Source: Candidatus Eiseniibacteriota bacterium (GTDB lineage: Bacteria > Orphanbacterota > Orphanbacteria > Orphanbacterales > Orphanbacteraceae). Taken from it: a stretch of DNA of 64,000 nt. Position 1 is the first letter of the stretch, and each line of letters starts with the position of its first letter. The stretch lies in the NCBI GenBank assembly GCA_024276995.1, contig JAJRWB010000080.1, positions 1-64,000 of the forward strand, given 5' to 3'. A program made the position numbers and the translations under genes. Shown piece after piece: positions 42,414 through 52,935 of the stretch. The notes beneath the pieces were generated by a model. It did no database searches. It saw only the letters and a list, made by a program, of their open reading frames with translations, and had not been told where the DNA came from.

Positions 42414-45296
42414 TTACTTCATCAGAACCATCTTTTTCGTAGCGCTGAATCCTTCCGCGGTCATCCTGGCGAAATAGACACCCGAGACGACGTCCTTGGC
42501 CGAGTCGTCCTTCCCGTTCCAAACGATCTCGTGTTCTCCGGACATCATGGTCTTCGAGAGAAGCATGCGGATCGCCCGCCCTCGGACATCGTGGATCGTG
42601 ATCTTCACGAGCCCTTCCGCGGGGACGGCAAAACGAATCGTAGTAGTCGGGTTGAACGGGTTCGGGGTATTTCCGTCGAGCGCGTAAGTACGCGGTACGT
42701 TACCCCCGCCCACCCCGGTCACGATCTGCAGATCGGACAGGCCGCTCCAGTTGCCGTTCACGTCGAATGCCCCGATGGCGTACTGATGTTCGCCCCAGCT
42801 GGAGACGGTTACGACCCGTTCCACCGATGAGCGGTCGCCGATCGTGGCGATTCTCGTCGCGGCCGACGTGTCAGTCCATGCGGAGAGGTCGCCCTCGAAG
42901 ATGGCGTACTCCCTGAAATCGTTTTCCCAGTTCTGGTCCCAGGTGAATCGAATCGCGTTCGGTTCCGCCTTCGCCTTCAACCCGCCAGGCACGGCGGGAG
43001 GAAGATTGTCGACCGAAAACCCACTCGCGGGAAGCGAATAGAAGGATGTGAGCGGATCCGGGGTTCGAGCGGCGACGAAGAATGTTGAGTAGGCGGAGAC
43101 CGTGTCCCGTCCCGCGATAGAGTCGATCAGCGTCGGCACCACCGTGCTGTAGTTCGATTCGCCGAGGGCCGGAACGTCCGCCACGTGATCCCAATCGCCC
43201 AGGGGCCACGCAGCCTTTGGCGGCCAACCCTGGTTCGGCAGCGCGTCTTGGCGGCGATAGACAGCGTATTCCGTCACCGTGAAGCTGTCTCCGACGCATC
43301 CGGCTCCATCGAAAACAGACCCCGTCCAGCTTAGACGAGCCTTCCGTCCCTGGTCATTCGGAATGTCGATGATAGTAAGATATCGTGCCCATGCGGTCTT
43401 TCCGGCGTTGTACCAATAGGTACCCATATCACTCGCGGAACCGTCCGGATCGACGAGCACGGGGTCGCCCGTATCGATGCAGGGCGAGTCGTAACAGAGG
43501 TGCAGAGAGTCAGAAATCGCCGTGCCTGTGAAGCAGGGACATTGATAACTGAACCTCGGGTCGGCGGAAATGTTTCCGGAGGTGCCGAGTTGTGTGGCGA
43601 TGCCGGTGGTCCAGTCGCCGCCAGCGTTGCCGAACAGGTTGGAGTACGACAGGGTCGCCGACCCGCCGTCAAAGTGGATCGCCTCGCCACCGATGGTGAA
43701 CGCGACGATCGAGTTCACCAGAGTCACTTGGTTCTGTGTTTCAATCGTTCCGCTTCCCGTCGGGGCGCTGTCATTGAAGAATGTGCAATTCGTAAACTCA
43801 GCGGTCGCCGTGTTTCCTGAGTAAACAGCTCCCCCTCGGAGAGTCGCGGTGTTGTGCGCCAAGACGACTTCGGACGCCACGAGAGAACATGGTCCGTCAA
43901 GGAATATTCCTCCACCGGCGTCACCGTTTGCGGTATTGCCGACAAGCGAGCACAGAGTCAAGTTGGGGCTCGATTGGTAGCAGTAGATTCCACCACCATT
44001 GGTGGCAGCTGTATTCCCCTCAACCGTACATCCAGTAAAGGACGGTGTGCTATTGACACCGACGTAGACCCCTGCGCCGCCAAGGTCGCTGCTGTTCTGC
44101 TTGAACACACATCCGATGAAGGAGGGGTTTGACGAGTCGATTAGGAGACCACCTCCGGTTTGTGTCGCATGGCTGCCTGATATGACACAATCGATTATCT
44201 GCGGAGACGATCCGCCCGAGATATAGATTCCCGCGCCGTAATCCGTGTAACCGTTCAGAATGGTAAACCCCTGTATGACAGTGGCGGAGCTTTCTCCATC
44301 ACTGACCCGGAAGCCGCGCGCGGGATCGACGGCCGAACCCGCCACGTCGAGGGTGCAGACTGAGGCCCCGCCTACGGACATAATCACCAAGTCCCTGTTT
44401 CCCCCATCGGGATTCAGAAGAATCTCCCGGTTGCCGGGTCCCGTGTATTTTCCATCTGCAACGAGGATGGTGTCCCCGGAGCACGCCGCATCGATGGCTG
44501 CCTGGATGGTGGAATAACTCCCCGGGACGTCGAGGGTCGTACCTGGACAACCGCCGAAGTGCCAGAGAGCAATCGTGTTGGCGTCCAACGGCAAGGGCGA
44601 GCAGGTGGAAGGAAAGGAAGTTCGGACAGTATTGCTGATTCGGAATTCATCCAGCATACCGATATAGGCAGCTGCCAGATTCTGCGCATTCGCAAAGCCG
44701 ATCCACGTGTTTTGTGCATAATTAATGTCTCGCCCGATGAAGTCGGCGGCCGCCTTCTGAACGCCGTTTACATACAGCCGGATGCTGTCCGTAGAAGCGG
44801 TGAACGCCACATGGGTCCAAACTCCGGTAGGGAGCGGGTCCGGATCCGTGGCCACTACGTATGCGTTCGATGAGTTGTATCTTACTTCGACCTGAAGCTG
44901 GTCGGTCGGATACTTGATGTTTAGGCTCCAGCTCCGACCGGGATCGGAAGATTGCGTAAATTTGTCGACGATAACCCAGGAATTCTGAGTTGGAGCCGGA
45001 GTACCCGGCCCCGTCCAGTTGATGAAACCTTCGACCGTGAGATCCTGGATAATCTGATTGGCTGCGGCCGGAACCGTGCCGTAATGGTACGGCGTTGGAT
45101 ACGTTCCGTCCACACTCAATGCCTGCCCTGTACAGGCAGAAGTAAACGCCGGAGTTCCATTGAACGAGATGTCGTTTCCGTTCCCGGATGCATCGGGAAT
45201 AATGACCGTCGCCTGGCTTAGGCCAGAACCTGTGAGGAATACGACGAGGACCAGCAGGATGGAAGAGACGAATCGGGCTGCTTTCCTTCCATACAT
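42414..45296 (-). CDS. secreted LamG / parallel beta-helix protein with C-terminal sorting domain
   Basis: A 960-residue exported protein. A signal peptide (FVSSILLVLVVFLTG) leads into a LamG/concanavalin-like domain (about 35-235; WVIVDKFTQ, GVWTHVAFTAS, GMLDEFRISN). Then comes a right-handed beta-helix (about 250-560) with repeats of GGGIY/GGGLL and PSFTGC-type rungs. After a linker and an Fn3-like segment (about 770-860), the end is NTPNPFNPTTTIRF ... VVSGVYFARM ... KKMVLMK, the same FlgD-like sorting domain as in the M6 protease. Likely on the cell surface and carbohydrate-binding or structural; no catalytic residues are evident. AGGAGATAG precedes the ATG. Confidence 0.85.
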   Translation of the reverse strand: MYGRKAARFVSSILLVLVVFLTGSGLSQATVIIPDASGNGNDISFNGTPAFTSACTGQALSVDGTYPTPYHYGTVPAAANQIIQDLTVEGFINWTGPGTPAPTQNSWVIVDKFTQSSDPGRSWSLNIKYPTDQLQVEVRYNSSNAYVVATDPDPLPTGVWTHVAFTASTDSIRLYVNGVQKAAADFIGRDINYAQNTWIGFANAQNLAAAYIGMLDEFRISNTVRTSFPSTCSPLPLDANTIALWHFGGCPGTTLDVPGSYSTIQAAIDAACSGDTILVADGKYTGPGNREILLNPDGGNRDLVIMSVGGASVCTLDVAGSAVDPARGFRVSDGESSATVIQGFTILNGYTDYGAGIYISGGSSPQIIDCVISGSHATQTGGGLLIDSSNPSFIGCVFKQNSSDLGGAGVYVGVNSTPSFTGCTVEGNTAATNGGGIYCYQSSPNLTLCSLVGNTANGDAGGGIFLDGPCSLVASEVVLAHNTATLRGGAVYSGNTATAEFTNCTFFNDSAPTGSGTIETQNQVTLVNSIVAFTIGGEAIHFDGGSATLSYSNLFGNAGGDWTTGIATQLGTSGNISADPRFSYQCPCFTGTAISDSLHLCYDSPCIDTGDPVLVDPDGSASDMGTYWYNAGKTAWARYLTIIDIPNDQGRKARLSWTGSVFDGAGCVGDSFTVTEYAVYRRQDALPNQGWPPKAAWPLGDWDHVADVPALGESNYSTVVPTLIDSIAGRDTVSAYSTFFVAARTPDPLTSFYSLPASGFSVDNLPPAVPGGLKAKAEPNAIRFTWDQNWENDFREYAIFEGDLSAWTDTSAATRIATIGDRSSVERVVTVSSWGEHQYAIGAFDVNGNWSGLSDLQIVTGVGGGNVPRTYALDGNTPNPFNPTTTIRFAVPAEGLVKITIHDVRGRAIRMLLSKTMMSGEHEIVWNGKDDSAKDVVSGVYFARMTAEGFSATKKMVLMK

Positions 45297-45605
45297 GACT
45301 ATCTCCTTTGGTTGAGCCGATCGATTGCTCGGTTGGCGGAATACGAAGTCCGGGAATCAGGTGCATGGGAAAATGAAATCCCCGTTCGGAGCCAATAGAT
45401 GTCCGGTTTCGTAATCCAAGGGAAACCGTACGGATCAAAAACGGGATGCTCAAGGGTTCGGCGGAAACCCCCAACGAAGGTGCTCAAGGCGCGAACCCAC
45501 GAAGAATCGAATTGGTACACTACCTCCTTTCGACATATTAAAACCAACCTGTGAAATCTCCTGAGGGGGGCACGGCGGCCCTGTCCTCAATGGTCTTACC
45601 GGGCA
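45297..45605. other. intergenic region between two secreted-protein genes
   Basis: Probably holds the leader of the LamG/beta-helix gene. A minus-strand frame (45299-45547) of 82 residues runs to three bases before that gene and includes an AAAGGAGG sequence, but spacing to the nearest GTG is too short and the peptide is unlike known families. It is left unannotated. Confidence 0.35.
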
Positions 45606-47132
45606 TCACTCGACGATTGTCAATTTGCCGCTCCAGAAGGACCGGCCTGCCCGAATGTGGTAGAAATACACTCCGGGCGAAGCCCTCCTTCCGTTGTCGG
45701 CCCGGAGGTTCCAGAGAAGCCTGTGCCGCCCGGAAGACTGGCAGGTACTAACAAGGGTGCTGACCAAGCGCCCTCGGACGTCGTAGAGGGACAGGTTTAC
45801 CTCCGATGCGAGTGGAAGGTCATAGGAAAGGGAGATTTCCGACCGACCCGGGTTAGGTGAAATGAGAAGCGACAGATCCGAATTGTTCGGATTGAAAGGG
45901 CGACTGTCGATGGATGTGGGGGGGGAGGGGGGCGCGAGAATTCCCTCGACCCAGCTGGCGGTTGATGCCAAAAGCACGATTTCGTCTTGGATATTCTCCT
46001 TCATCGAAGTAGCGTTGTTCAGGTGTATGCTCGGGCCGCCCACCATTATGGTATCCTGGGGGCCGAATGCGATTGAATCCAACCGGGTTTCCCGGACTAC
46101 GATCGACCAGGCGGGATCTCTGTCGTGGCTATAAACGACGTATAGAGAGTTTCGATGTTCATCGAGGAGAACGATACCCCTTGTTCCATCTTCATCAACA
46201 TAATGGAGATCGTCCCACGTCCCGTCCGGCCTCCTGATCAGGAGCGCAGGCAAGGGATACCCCAAGAAAGGAGGGTATTCAGTCTTAACCGCCGCGTAAA
46301 GCGTACCATCGGACGAGACGGCGACATTGAGATGGTCATCCGCCATTCCTCCGCCGATTTCGTCATGGGCTGATTGAGATGCCGGCACTTCGTCCGAAGA
46401 CCAGAGCATCGGGGAGTCTCCGTCCCGGTGTATTTTGAATCCGAAGCGATTCGCATTCTGGTCGGACCACAGGACACCGATTGAGCTGTCCGGCATCGCG
46501 GTGACGACACAGATATCATCACTGTGCGTATTGCTGGCAACTATGATCGGCCCTTGCCAATTCGAGTACGGCGGGTCGCTGAATCTTACCTCCATTCGGG
46601 CCGTGAGACCTGACATGTGATCCGACGCGAGCCACATTCTGTCTCGGGAATCGATGTCGATAGTCGCCGTTTCCGCATTCCCGATGCTTATGCTTACCGT
46701 TGCGGGTCTAAGGGACCACGGTATGTAGGAAGCCGAAGCGGCCTGAAACTCGATGGAGACTAATTCTGAGGAGGACGAGCCGAGGTGAAGAAGAATATGA
46801 GCCACATCGCCGACCTTCTTCACATCTGCTTTCGCGTATGTCGAGTTCGAAATGGACAGTATTCTTGTCCAGGAAAGACCGTCCAGTCGATGAACCCAAG
46901 TACCGTCAGATCTAGAGAAAACGCTCCAATAGTATCCGCCGAAGCTCCATACCTTGGATTGCGGCTTTTCGCCAGTCAGTGCGTCTCCAGGCACCGGGAC
47001 CGGTGCGATCGGGTTTCGGGATTCAAGGGATGAGTATGCCCGCCCGGGCGCCGGCGCAGGCAGGAAGCAAGAAAGACAAAGTAGAACGATACGCGCTCGG
47101 ATCACGGTTTCCGGCAATGGCATTGCCAGCAT
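45606..47132 (-). CDS. secreted protein with beta-propeller-like repeats and sorting domain
   Basis: A 508-residue exported protein, not assigned to a family. The N-terminus has a hydrophobic export segment (IVLLCLSCFLPAPAPG). The middle (about 50-400) is rich in WSFGGYYWSVFSRSDGTW-like, RDRMWLASD and SDGTLYAAV segments, suggesting a beta-propeller. The last 85 residues (ISPNPGRSEISLSYDL ... VYFYHIRAG ... GKLTIVE) form a sorting domain as in the neighbouring gene product. Base use is less G+C-rich than most of the window. Function unknown. Confidence 0.72.
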   Translation of the reverse strand: MLAMPLPETVIRARIVLLCLSCFLPAPAPGRAYSSLESRNPIAPVPVPGDALTGEKPQSKVWSFGGYYWSVFSRSDGTWVHRLDGLSWTRILSISNSTYAKADVKKVGDVAHILLHLGSSSSELVSIEFQAASASYIPWSLRPATVSISIGNAETATIDIDSRDRMWLASDHMSGLTARMEVRFSDPPYSNWQGPIIVASNTHSDDICVVTAMPDSSIGVLWSDQNANRFGFKIHRDGDSPMLWSSDEVPASQSAHDEIGGGMADDHLNVAVSSDGTLYAAVKTEYPPFLGYPLPALLIRRPDGTWDDLHYVDEDGTRGIVLLDEHRNSLYVVYSHDRDPAWSIVVRETRLDSIAFGPQDTIMVGGPSIHLNNATSMKENIQDEIVLLASTASWVEGILAPPSPPTSIDSRPFNPNNSDLSLLISPNPGRSEISLSYDLPLASEVNLSLYDVRGRLVSTLVSTCQSSGRHRLLWNLRADNGRRASPGVYFYHIRAGRSFWSGKLTIVE

Positions 47133-47633
47133 GATGACATGAACCTCGCAACCCGTCGACGGCCCACATGATTTCAGTCAAACTCGGCGCCGGGCACTTT
47201 ATACATTATCCATAAATCCATGGAACGCTACGTCTCTTCAATGCTGAGTACGATACCCGGTTAGAATTTCTTTATTCGAAATCTCGGTTGTGGCTGAGGT
47301 TTCTTCGAGAAGGAGAAGAAGTATCGGATACGCTTCTCAGTGGGACGAGTCAACGGTCGGTTGGGTACTTCATTCGGTTTTGAACATCATTGCATACGGG
47401 GTCAGAAGAAAAATGAAGCTCCGCGTCAGCTTGTCCCTGCTTGCAATGCTCGCCATGGCGGTTGGCTGAATCCGGCGGAATAACCCGGAGCTGATGCGCG
47501 GTATGGTCGGTGACGCCGCCTGACCCGGCGTACCTTTCCACAACTCAATCGCCGGCGGCTTTGGACAAGTCGGTGCCGGGATTTCTCTTGGATAAATGCT
47601 CCCGTTTCTCGCCCGGCCCGGGCGCGAAGGGTC
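47133..47633. other. A+T-richer intergenic region with a remnant-like mini-frame
   Basis: No full gene is seen. At 47413-47469 (plus) an 18-codon frame reads MKLRVSLSLLAMLAMAVG and then TGA. This is a lipoprotein-type signal in which the stop occupies the place expected for the lipobox cysteine. The following codons do not form a clear protein. It may be the eroded start of a lipoprotein gene, or chance. Confidence 0.35.
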
Positions 47634-48902
47634 CTACTCGAAGCGAAGCAACCGGTAGTTCTTCTTTCCCTGGCGCACGACGAGAGTTCCTCCCTCGAGG
47701 AGATCCTCCCCGCCCACAGTGCGGTCCGCCGACTCGACACGCCTGTTGTTGATGTAGATCCCGCCGCCGTCGATCAGCCGCCGTGCCGCTCCACGTCCCT
47801 TGACGGCGCCGCTTTCCACGAGGAGATCGATGACATTCCCTTTCTTTCCGAGGAGGCCGCGGGAGAGGGAGGACGAAGGGACATCGGCGAACACGTCTTC
47901 GAGGATCGCCCTGTCGAGACCGGTCACGTCGCCGCCGAATATCGCATCGGTGGCGCGCAGCGCGCTCTCGCACCCCTCCTCGCCGTGAACGATGGCGGTC
48001 ACTTCGCGGGCGAGACGCTTCTGCGCCGCCCGTGCGTGGGGCGCGTCGCGCGTTTCCTCGGCGAGGCCTTCGATTTCATCGAGAGGGATGAAGGTGAACA
48101 GCTTGATCAGGCGGATCACGTCGGAATCGGGCTGGTTGAACCAGTACTGGTAGAAGCGGTAGGGAGAGGTCTTCGCCGGGTCGAGCCAGACATTCTCGCC
48201 TTCGCTCGTTTTCCCCAGCTTCTGGCCGGTGGAGTCGGTGATCAGCGGAGAGACATGGCCGTAGGCCGTCTTTCCCCGGAGCTTGCGAATCAGTTCGATG
48301 CCGGCGGTGATGTTGCCCCACTGGTCGCTGCCGCCCACCTGGAATGTGCATTTCTCTGCGTCGAAGAGGTGCAGAAAATCGTACGACTGGAGGAGCATGT
48401 AGGAGAACTCGGTGAACGAAATACCGGTCTCCCCCTGCATGCGCGACTTCACCGATTCCTTGGCGAGCATTTCGCCGAGCCGGAAATGCTTCCCCACGTC
48501 GCGGAGGAAATCGATGAATCTCATATCACGGAACCAGTCGGCGTTGTTCACCACCTTCGCCGCGCCGCCGTCGAAATCGAGGAATCGCTTGAACTGGACG
48601 AATTGGCTTTCGAGGTGGCTTTCGATCGTCTCGTTCGTCAGGAGAACACGCTCCTTCGATCTGCCGGACGGATCGCCGATCATGCCGGTGGCGCCGCCCA
48701 TCAGCACGATCGGGATATGGCCGTGGCGCTGATAGTGGGCGAGGGTCATGATCCCCACGAGGTTGCCGACGTGAAGCGAGTCCGCCGTCGGATCGAAGCC
48801 GTCGTAGCATGTCACTTTCTCTTCGGCGAGCAGCTTCGGGATCGCATCGGATGTCTTGTTTTCGATGAAGCCGCGGGCTTCGAGTTCTTCGAACAGGTTC
48901 AT
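47634..48902 (-). CDS. tyrS: tyrosyl-tRNA synthetase
   Basis: Charges tRNA-Tyr. The 422-residue class I enzyme has CYDGFDPTADSLHVGN (HIGH-type motif HVGN), the tyrosine pocket VGGSDQWGNITAG, KLGKTSEG as the KMSKS-like loop, and a C-terminal S4 RNA-binding domain (RGAARRLIDGGGIYINNRRV). Length and order are typical of bacterial TyrS. GGAGGAG precedes the ATG. Confidence 0.97.
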   Translation of the reverse strand: MNLFEELEARGFIENKTSDAIPKLLAEEKVTCYDGFDPTADSLHVGNLVGIMTLAHYQRHGHIPIVLMGGATGMIGDPSGRSKERVLLTNETIESHLESQFVQFKRFLDFDGGAAKVVNNADWFRDMRFIDFLRDVGKHFRLGEMLAKESVKSRMQGETGISFTEFSYMLLQSYDFLHLFDAEKCTFQVGGSDQWGNITAGIELIRKLRGKTAYGHVSPLITDSTGQKLGKTSEGENVWLDPAKTSPYRFYQYWFNQPDSDVIRLIKLFTFIPLDEIEGLAEETRDAPHARAAQKRLAREVTAIVHGEEGCESALRATDAIFGGDVTGLDRAILEDVFADVPSSSLSRGLLGKKGNVIDLLVESGAVKGRGAARRLIDGGGIYINNRRVESADRTVGGEDLLEGGTLVVRQGKKNYRLLRFE

Positions 48903-48928
48903 AGGGTGCCTCTCCTCCTGATTGGGAG

Positions 48929-48958
48929 AGGATACGGCAGAAGGAAAGGGGGAGACAA
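48929..48958 (-). promoter_or_regulatory. possible tyrS promoter
   Basis: TTGTCT (48953-48958) and TATCCT (48929-48934) on the minus strand are 18 bp apart and match four of six positions each. The start codon lies about 27 bases downstream of the -10 box. A weak call. Confidence 0.3.
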
Positions 48959-49007
48959 TACGAAATAGGAGCGCGGGTGGACGATCCGTGGTCGGGGAAA
49001 GGGGAGG

Positions 49008-49541
49008 TCAGTCTTCGTTTGCCGTGACGCTCATCAGGATGGCCTGAAAACGCTCGTAATCTTCCTTGCCGAAGAGTACGAAGATTACCTGCGCCGGTAA
49101 CGTGTTCTTCTCCAGGAAGGCGATCGTCGTGTGGAGCGCTATGGAGGAGGCGTCGTCGAACGGGTAGCCGTATGCTCCCGTGGAGATGGCGGGAAAGGCG
49201 ACCGTGGAACAGGCGTTTTTCGCCGCCAGTTCGAGGGAACGTCGATAGCACGACGCAAGAAGTTCCGCTTCTTTCCGCCGCCCGCCGCGATAGACAGGAC
49301 CGACGGTGTGGATCACATGCTTCGCGGCGAGCCGGTATCCCGGCGTGATTTTCGCTGCTCCCGTGGCGCACCCGCCGAGGGTCGCGCACTTCGCGAGCAG
49401 ATCCGGCCCGGCGGCCCGGTGGATCGCCCCGTCCACCCCGCCGCCGCCGAGGAGCGTTCGGTTCGCCGCATTCACCAGCGCGTCGACTTCGAGCCGCGTG
49501 ATATCTACCTCCACGGCTTCGATTCTCTCCACGGTTCTCAC
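49008..49541 (-). CDS. macrodomain (ADP-ribose processing) protein
   Basis: A 177-residue Appr-1-p processing (macro) domain. [20 protein letters not shown] binds ADP-ribose and [15 protein letters not shown] closes the pocket, as in O-acetyl-ADP-ribose deacetylases of the YmdB/MacroD type. The GTG start overlaps the stop of the preceding membrane-protein gene. It probably removes ADP-ribose or its acetyl ester; the substrate in this cell is unknown. Confidence 0.92.
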   Translation of the reverse strand: MRTVERIEAVEVDITRLEVDALVNAANRTLLGGGGVDGAIHRAAGPDLLAKCATLGGCATGAAKITPGYRLAAKHVIHTVGPVYRGGRRKEAELLASCYRRSLELAAKNACSTVAFPAISTGAYGYPFDDASSIALHTTIAFLEKNTLPAQVIFVLFGKEDYERFQAILMSVTANED

Positions 49542-51340
49542 GGCGATACTCTTCCATCCACGGCGAACAGGGCGATCCGTTCATCCTCGTAGTAGGGCGC
49601 CCCCAGCCATTTCTCCAGTTCTTCTCGGAACGCCTTCATCCGCGCGGCCGGCACCGAGCCGGTGACGGTGGTGTACTTCCAATACCATCGTCCGCCGTCG
49701 CTCTCCTTCGGCCAGTCCATGCCGGGCGGCGCGTACCGGTTGAAGGAACTGTCGAAATCCTTGTGGAGCACCACGTCGCCGATACCGAGCCGCCGGAGTT
49801 CGGGAAGGGGATCGTCTTCCGGTGCTTTCCGAAAACCGCCGGCGTTTCCCGTGTCGGCGAGCCACTCGAAGAAGGGATCCTCGTCGAGGATCTTTCCCTG
49901 CCCGGGAGGGGGGATCGAGACGTAACCGGTGATGATCGGTCGATCGTGAATCGTCTGGTAGTACATGTAAATCGTCGCCTGGGAACCGAGGAAGAGGGGA
50001 ACGTCGAGCACCACCCCGTCACCGGCGCGTTTCGCCAGCATCGCGGTGAACGGCGGAGGGGTGATCGCCGACACGGGGACGGGAGCGGGAAGATACTCCA
50101 CCATCATCAGCAGTGCGAGGAGTACGGCGACGATTCTCCTCTTCCGCCCGCCGAGGAGCGCCGCGATTCCCGCCGCCACGAGCGGCGCGAACAGAAGCGA
50201 TGCGGGCACGAGGAAACGGTTCGGCACGCGGAGAAAACGCAAGATGGGGATCTGCCTGAAAAACATGTACGGCAGCGGCAGGCCGGTCTCCTCGCCGATC
50301 CGGATCTGAAGCGCCGGGCCGAGGGCGAGAATGATGCACGCCGCCCCGCCCGCGGCGTAGGGCCAAAGCTCCCGTCGCCGCGAAACGAACCCGGTGATCG
50401 CCAGGACGAGCATGCCGAAGCCGAGGTACGCGGTACCGCCCCGCGGGAGATGATCGTACGCGCGGTTCCCGTTCCGTACCCGTTCCCCGACGAGGGGGTG
50501 GAACACCGACGGAGAGAGGAGGGTCTCCACCGATGCCGACAGGGCCGGCCTCACGCGCTTGTACTTGAACCCTCCCCGTTCGAAAGAGCCTTTCAACGGA
50601 GGAATGAGAAGTGGGGCTGTGAGAAGAAGGAAGACGACCAGTGCTCCGGCCGTCTTCGCGTACCATCCGGCGCGGCCGGTTCCGCGGGGTGGGCGGACCA
50701 CTCCCGCCAGGATGACCGTCGCAGCGAGGAAAATGCCGTGCATCATGTACGTCATGCAGCCGTAGGACTGGAGAGCGAGGAAAAGCGCCGCGGCGATGGC
50801 GTTCTTCCACGTCCCATGACGGTGGAATCGGACCAAGAAAAGAAGAAGGAACGGAAGGAACTGGTTTGATGTCAGGTTGAGATGTGAATAGATCTGGTCG
50901 ACGTGGTGGGGGAAGAAGGCGTAGACGATACCCGCGACGAATGCCCCGGGCGCGCTTCCGGTGACTTCCTTCGCCAGGAGATAGGCGCCCCAGGCGCCGA
51001 TCGGGAAGGCGAGGAAGAGAGAAAGACCGAGGAGCGTCACGGGAGAGAGAATCCCCCCGAGGGGAACGGCGAATGCGGTGTTGAGAAGCGAGAGGGTGTG
51101 GAATGAAAGATCGGCGCCGTAAGGGTGGAAAAGCATGGGACTTTCGAAGGGGGTGTGTCCCGTGAGGAACGCCCTTCGCACCCACCAGTAGTTCCAGAGA
51201 TTCTGCCACGTGTCTACCCGCGGTCCCGGGAGAACCGATCCGATCCGCGCGGAGAAGGGAAGAAGAAGCGCCCATGAAAGGACGAGGTAGGCGAGGAGTG
51301 CGAGCCGATCGAATACGGTTGTTTCTCCCGCCCGGTTCAT
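49538..51340 (-). CDS. polytopic membrane protein, GT-C glycosyltransferase-like
   Basis: A 600-residue inner-membrane protein with about eleven helices and a soluble C-terminal part of 170 residues. The first periplasmic loop carries [15 protein letters not shown] with [17 protein letters not shown], a pattern common in GT-C-like membrane proteins that use lipid-linked sugars. No family can be named with certainty. The start overlaps the permease stop (ATGA) and the stop overlaps the macrodomain start, making a three-gene unit. Confidence 0.72.
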   Translation of the reverse strand: MNRAGETTVFDRLALLAYLVLSWALLLPFSARIGSVLPGPRVDTWQNLWNYWWVRRAFLTGHTPFESPMLFHPYGADLSFHTLSLLNTAFAVPLGGILSPVTLLGLSLFLAFPIGAWGAYLLAKEVTGSAPGAFVAGIVYAFFPHHVDQIYSHLNLTSNQFLPFLLLFLVRFHRHGTWKNAIAAALFLALQSYGCMTYMMHGIFLAATVILAGVVRPPRGTGRAGWYAKTAGALVVFLLLTAPLLIPPLKGSFERGGFKYKRVRPALSASVETLLSPSVFHPLVGERVRNGNRAYDHLPRGGTAYLGFGMLVLAITGFVSRRRELWPYAAGGAACIILALGPALQIRIGEETGLPLPYMFFRQIPILRFLRVPNRFLVPASLLFAPLVAAGIAALLGGRKRRIVAVLLALLMMVEYLPAPVPVSAITPPPFTAMLAKRAGDGVVLDVPLFLGSQATIYMYYQTIHDRPIITGYVSIPPPGQGKILDEDPFFEWLADTGNAGGFRKAPEDDPLPELRRLGIGDVVLHKDFDSSFNRYAPPGMDWPKESDGGRWYWKYTTVTGSVPAARMKAFREELEKWLGAPYYEDERIALFAVDGRVSP

Positions 51341-52734
51341 CGGGACCCCCCGCCCGCCCGTTTGGCGCGCATGAAAAGGAGAAGTGCGGCGACGATGAAC
51401 ATGGCGCATCCTCCCACCACCTTCACCTGGTAGAGGAGAGCGTTCTCCACGTCCACGGGGGGAAATACCGAAAGGACGATCGCCCCGCTGGTCGTGAGAA
51501 AACCGAGAATCCCCATGACATACGCTCCGGCGCGCCCTCCCGGAATTCGGAACGTATCCGGCCCTTCCTTGATCTCCCGGTGAAGACGGATCAAGGAGGC
51601 GAACATATAGAGGTAAGGGATGAAGTAGACGATCAACGTGGTATCCAGGAGGATCAGGTAGGCCTCTTTCGCGCTCGAACCGAGCACGCTCGCCACGATG
51701 AAGAACGTGGCGGCCACCCCTTGGACGAGGATCGCCACGTGAGGCGTGCCCCAGCGCGGGTGGAGTTTTCCCAAGGCGGCGGGAAAGTAGCGATCGAGTC
51801 CCGCGGCGAAGAGGATGCGCGCCGAGCCGCCGAGCCATGCCCCCGCGGCGGCGAGGCTTCCGACGGTGATGAGGAGCGCCACCGCCGGCACGATGCCCGG
51901 TACGCCGATTCGCGCTCCAAGTGCGCCGATCCCCTGGATCACGCCGGTGATCACATTCGTCTCCTCCTTCGGCAGGGCGATCATGAGCGCCAGCGTTCCG
52001 AGTAGGTAGACCGCGGTGATCGAGATGCCTGCAATCAGAACGGCCCGCGGTCCGTTACGGCGTGGATCGCGGATCTCCCCGCCCAGGATCGACGCCAGCT
52101 CGAGGCCGGCGAAACCGAAACACATCGACGAGAAGAAGACGATCGTTTCGCCGCCGCCGAAGTCGGGGAGGAACGACGCGGCGGTAAAGGTGGTGGCCGA
52201 CCCGAACCGCCACGCTGCGACGACGCCGAAGATCAGAAGAAGTCCCGCCGGGATCCAAGTAGCGATGCCGCCCAAGTTCTGCACCCATTTCCCCGTCCTC
52301 AGCCCGATCACGCTCATCCCGATCACCAGCCAGAGGGAGGCGAGGGAAAAGAGGAGCAGGTAAGCGCTGCTCTCTTCGAGGGGATGGGGTTCGGGGCCGG
52401 CGATGAACAGCGCATAGCCCGCCATGGTGAGAAGCACGGTCGGGTAATAGACAATGTTGTTCGACCAGTAGCACCAACCGGCGACGAATCCGTGAAAATC
52501 GCCGAACGCTCGTTGCGTCCATCGATAGATTCCTCCCTCATCGGGATAGGCCGACGTAAGACGCATCACCGCCGCCGCCTGGGGAAGGAAGAAGAAGAGG
52601 AATGCGAGAAGCCACAGAGTGATCGACGACGGACCCGCCTGGGCGGCGAGGGCGATCCAGCGGAGGCCGACGATCGCCACCACGTGGAAAAGCACGAGGT
52701 CACGAAGGCCGAGTTCCCTTCTCAGGCCGGTCAA
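51337..52734 (-). CDS. APC-family amino acid permease
   Basis: A 465-residue transporter with about twelve helices. RRELGLRDLVLFHVVAIVGL is the usual first-helix region and AYPDEGGIYRWTQRAFGDF the conserved loop after helix 2. SSMCFGFAGLELASILGGEI corresponds to helix 6. TTG is chosen as the start since AGGAGG lies six bases upstream and actually overlaps the longer GTG-start version. Substrate probably an amino acid or amine; not specified by sequence. Confidence 0.87.
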   Translation of the reverse strand: MTGLRRELGLRDLVLFHVVAIVGLRWIALAAQAGPSSITLWLLAFLFFFLPQAAAVMRLTSAYPDEGGIYRWTQRAFGDFHGFVAGWCYWSNNIVYYPTVLLTMAGYALFIAGPEPHPLEESSAYLLLFSLASLWLVIGMSVIGLRTGKWVQNLGGIATWIPAGLLLIFGVVAAWRFGSATTFTAASFLPDFGGGETIVFFSSMCFGFAGLELASILGGEIRDPRRNGPRAVLIAGISITAVYLLGTLALMIALPKEETNVITGVIQGIGALGARIGVPGIVPAVALLITVGSLAAAGAWLGGSARILFAAGLDRYFPAALGKLHPRWGTPHVAILVQGVAATFFIVASVLGSSAKEAYLILLDTTLIVYFIPYLYMFASLIRLHREIKEGPDTFRIPGGRAGAYVMGILGFLTTSGAIVLSVFPPVDVENALLYQVKVVGGCAMFIVAALLLFMRAKRAGGGSR

Positions 52735-52935
52735 ATCGATCCTCCTGTTCGGGCCGGAGCGGCCCACCGGGCGATCGTAAGGGGCGAACGGCCGTCGGTC
52801 AAAAGATTTGCCCCGCGCAGGCCGGACTGGGATTTTCGTTGCATTTCTCCCTCGCTTCCACCATTCTCAGGTTTAAGGATTCTGAATAACTATAGGGGTA
52901 CACCGTCCGGGACCATTCAAGGGGAGGTGCATGCA

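Noticed and set aside
45299-45547. An 82-residue frame just before the beta-helix protein gene, containing AAAGGAGG
   Set aside because: Spacing from that site to the next GTG is only two bases and the peptide matches nothing.
47600-47633. A GC-rich hairpin after tyrS as a terminator
   Set aside because: There is no T-tract on the minus strand after the stem.
48903-48935. A hairpin that could hide the tyrS ribosome-binding site
   Set aside because: The left arm falls around the predicted transcription start, so it would be only partly transcribed.
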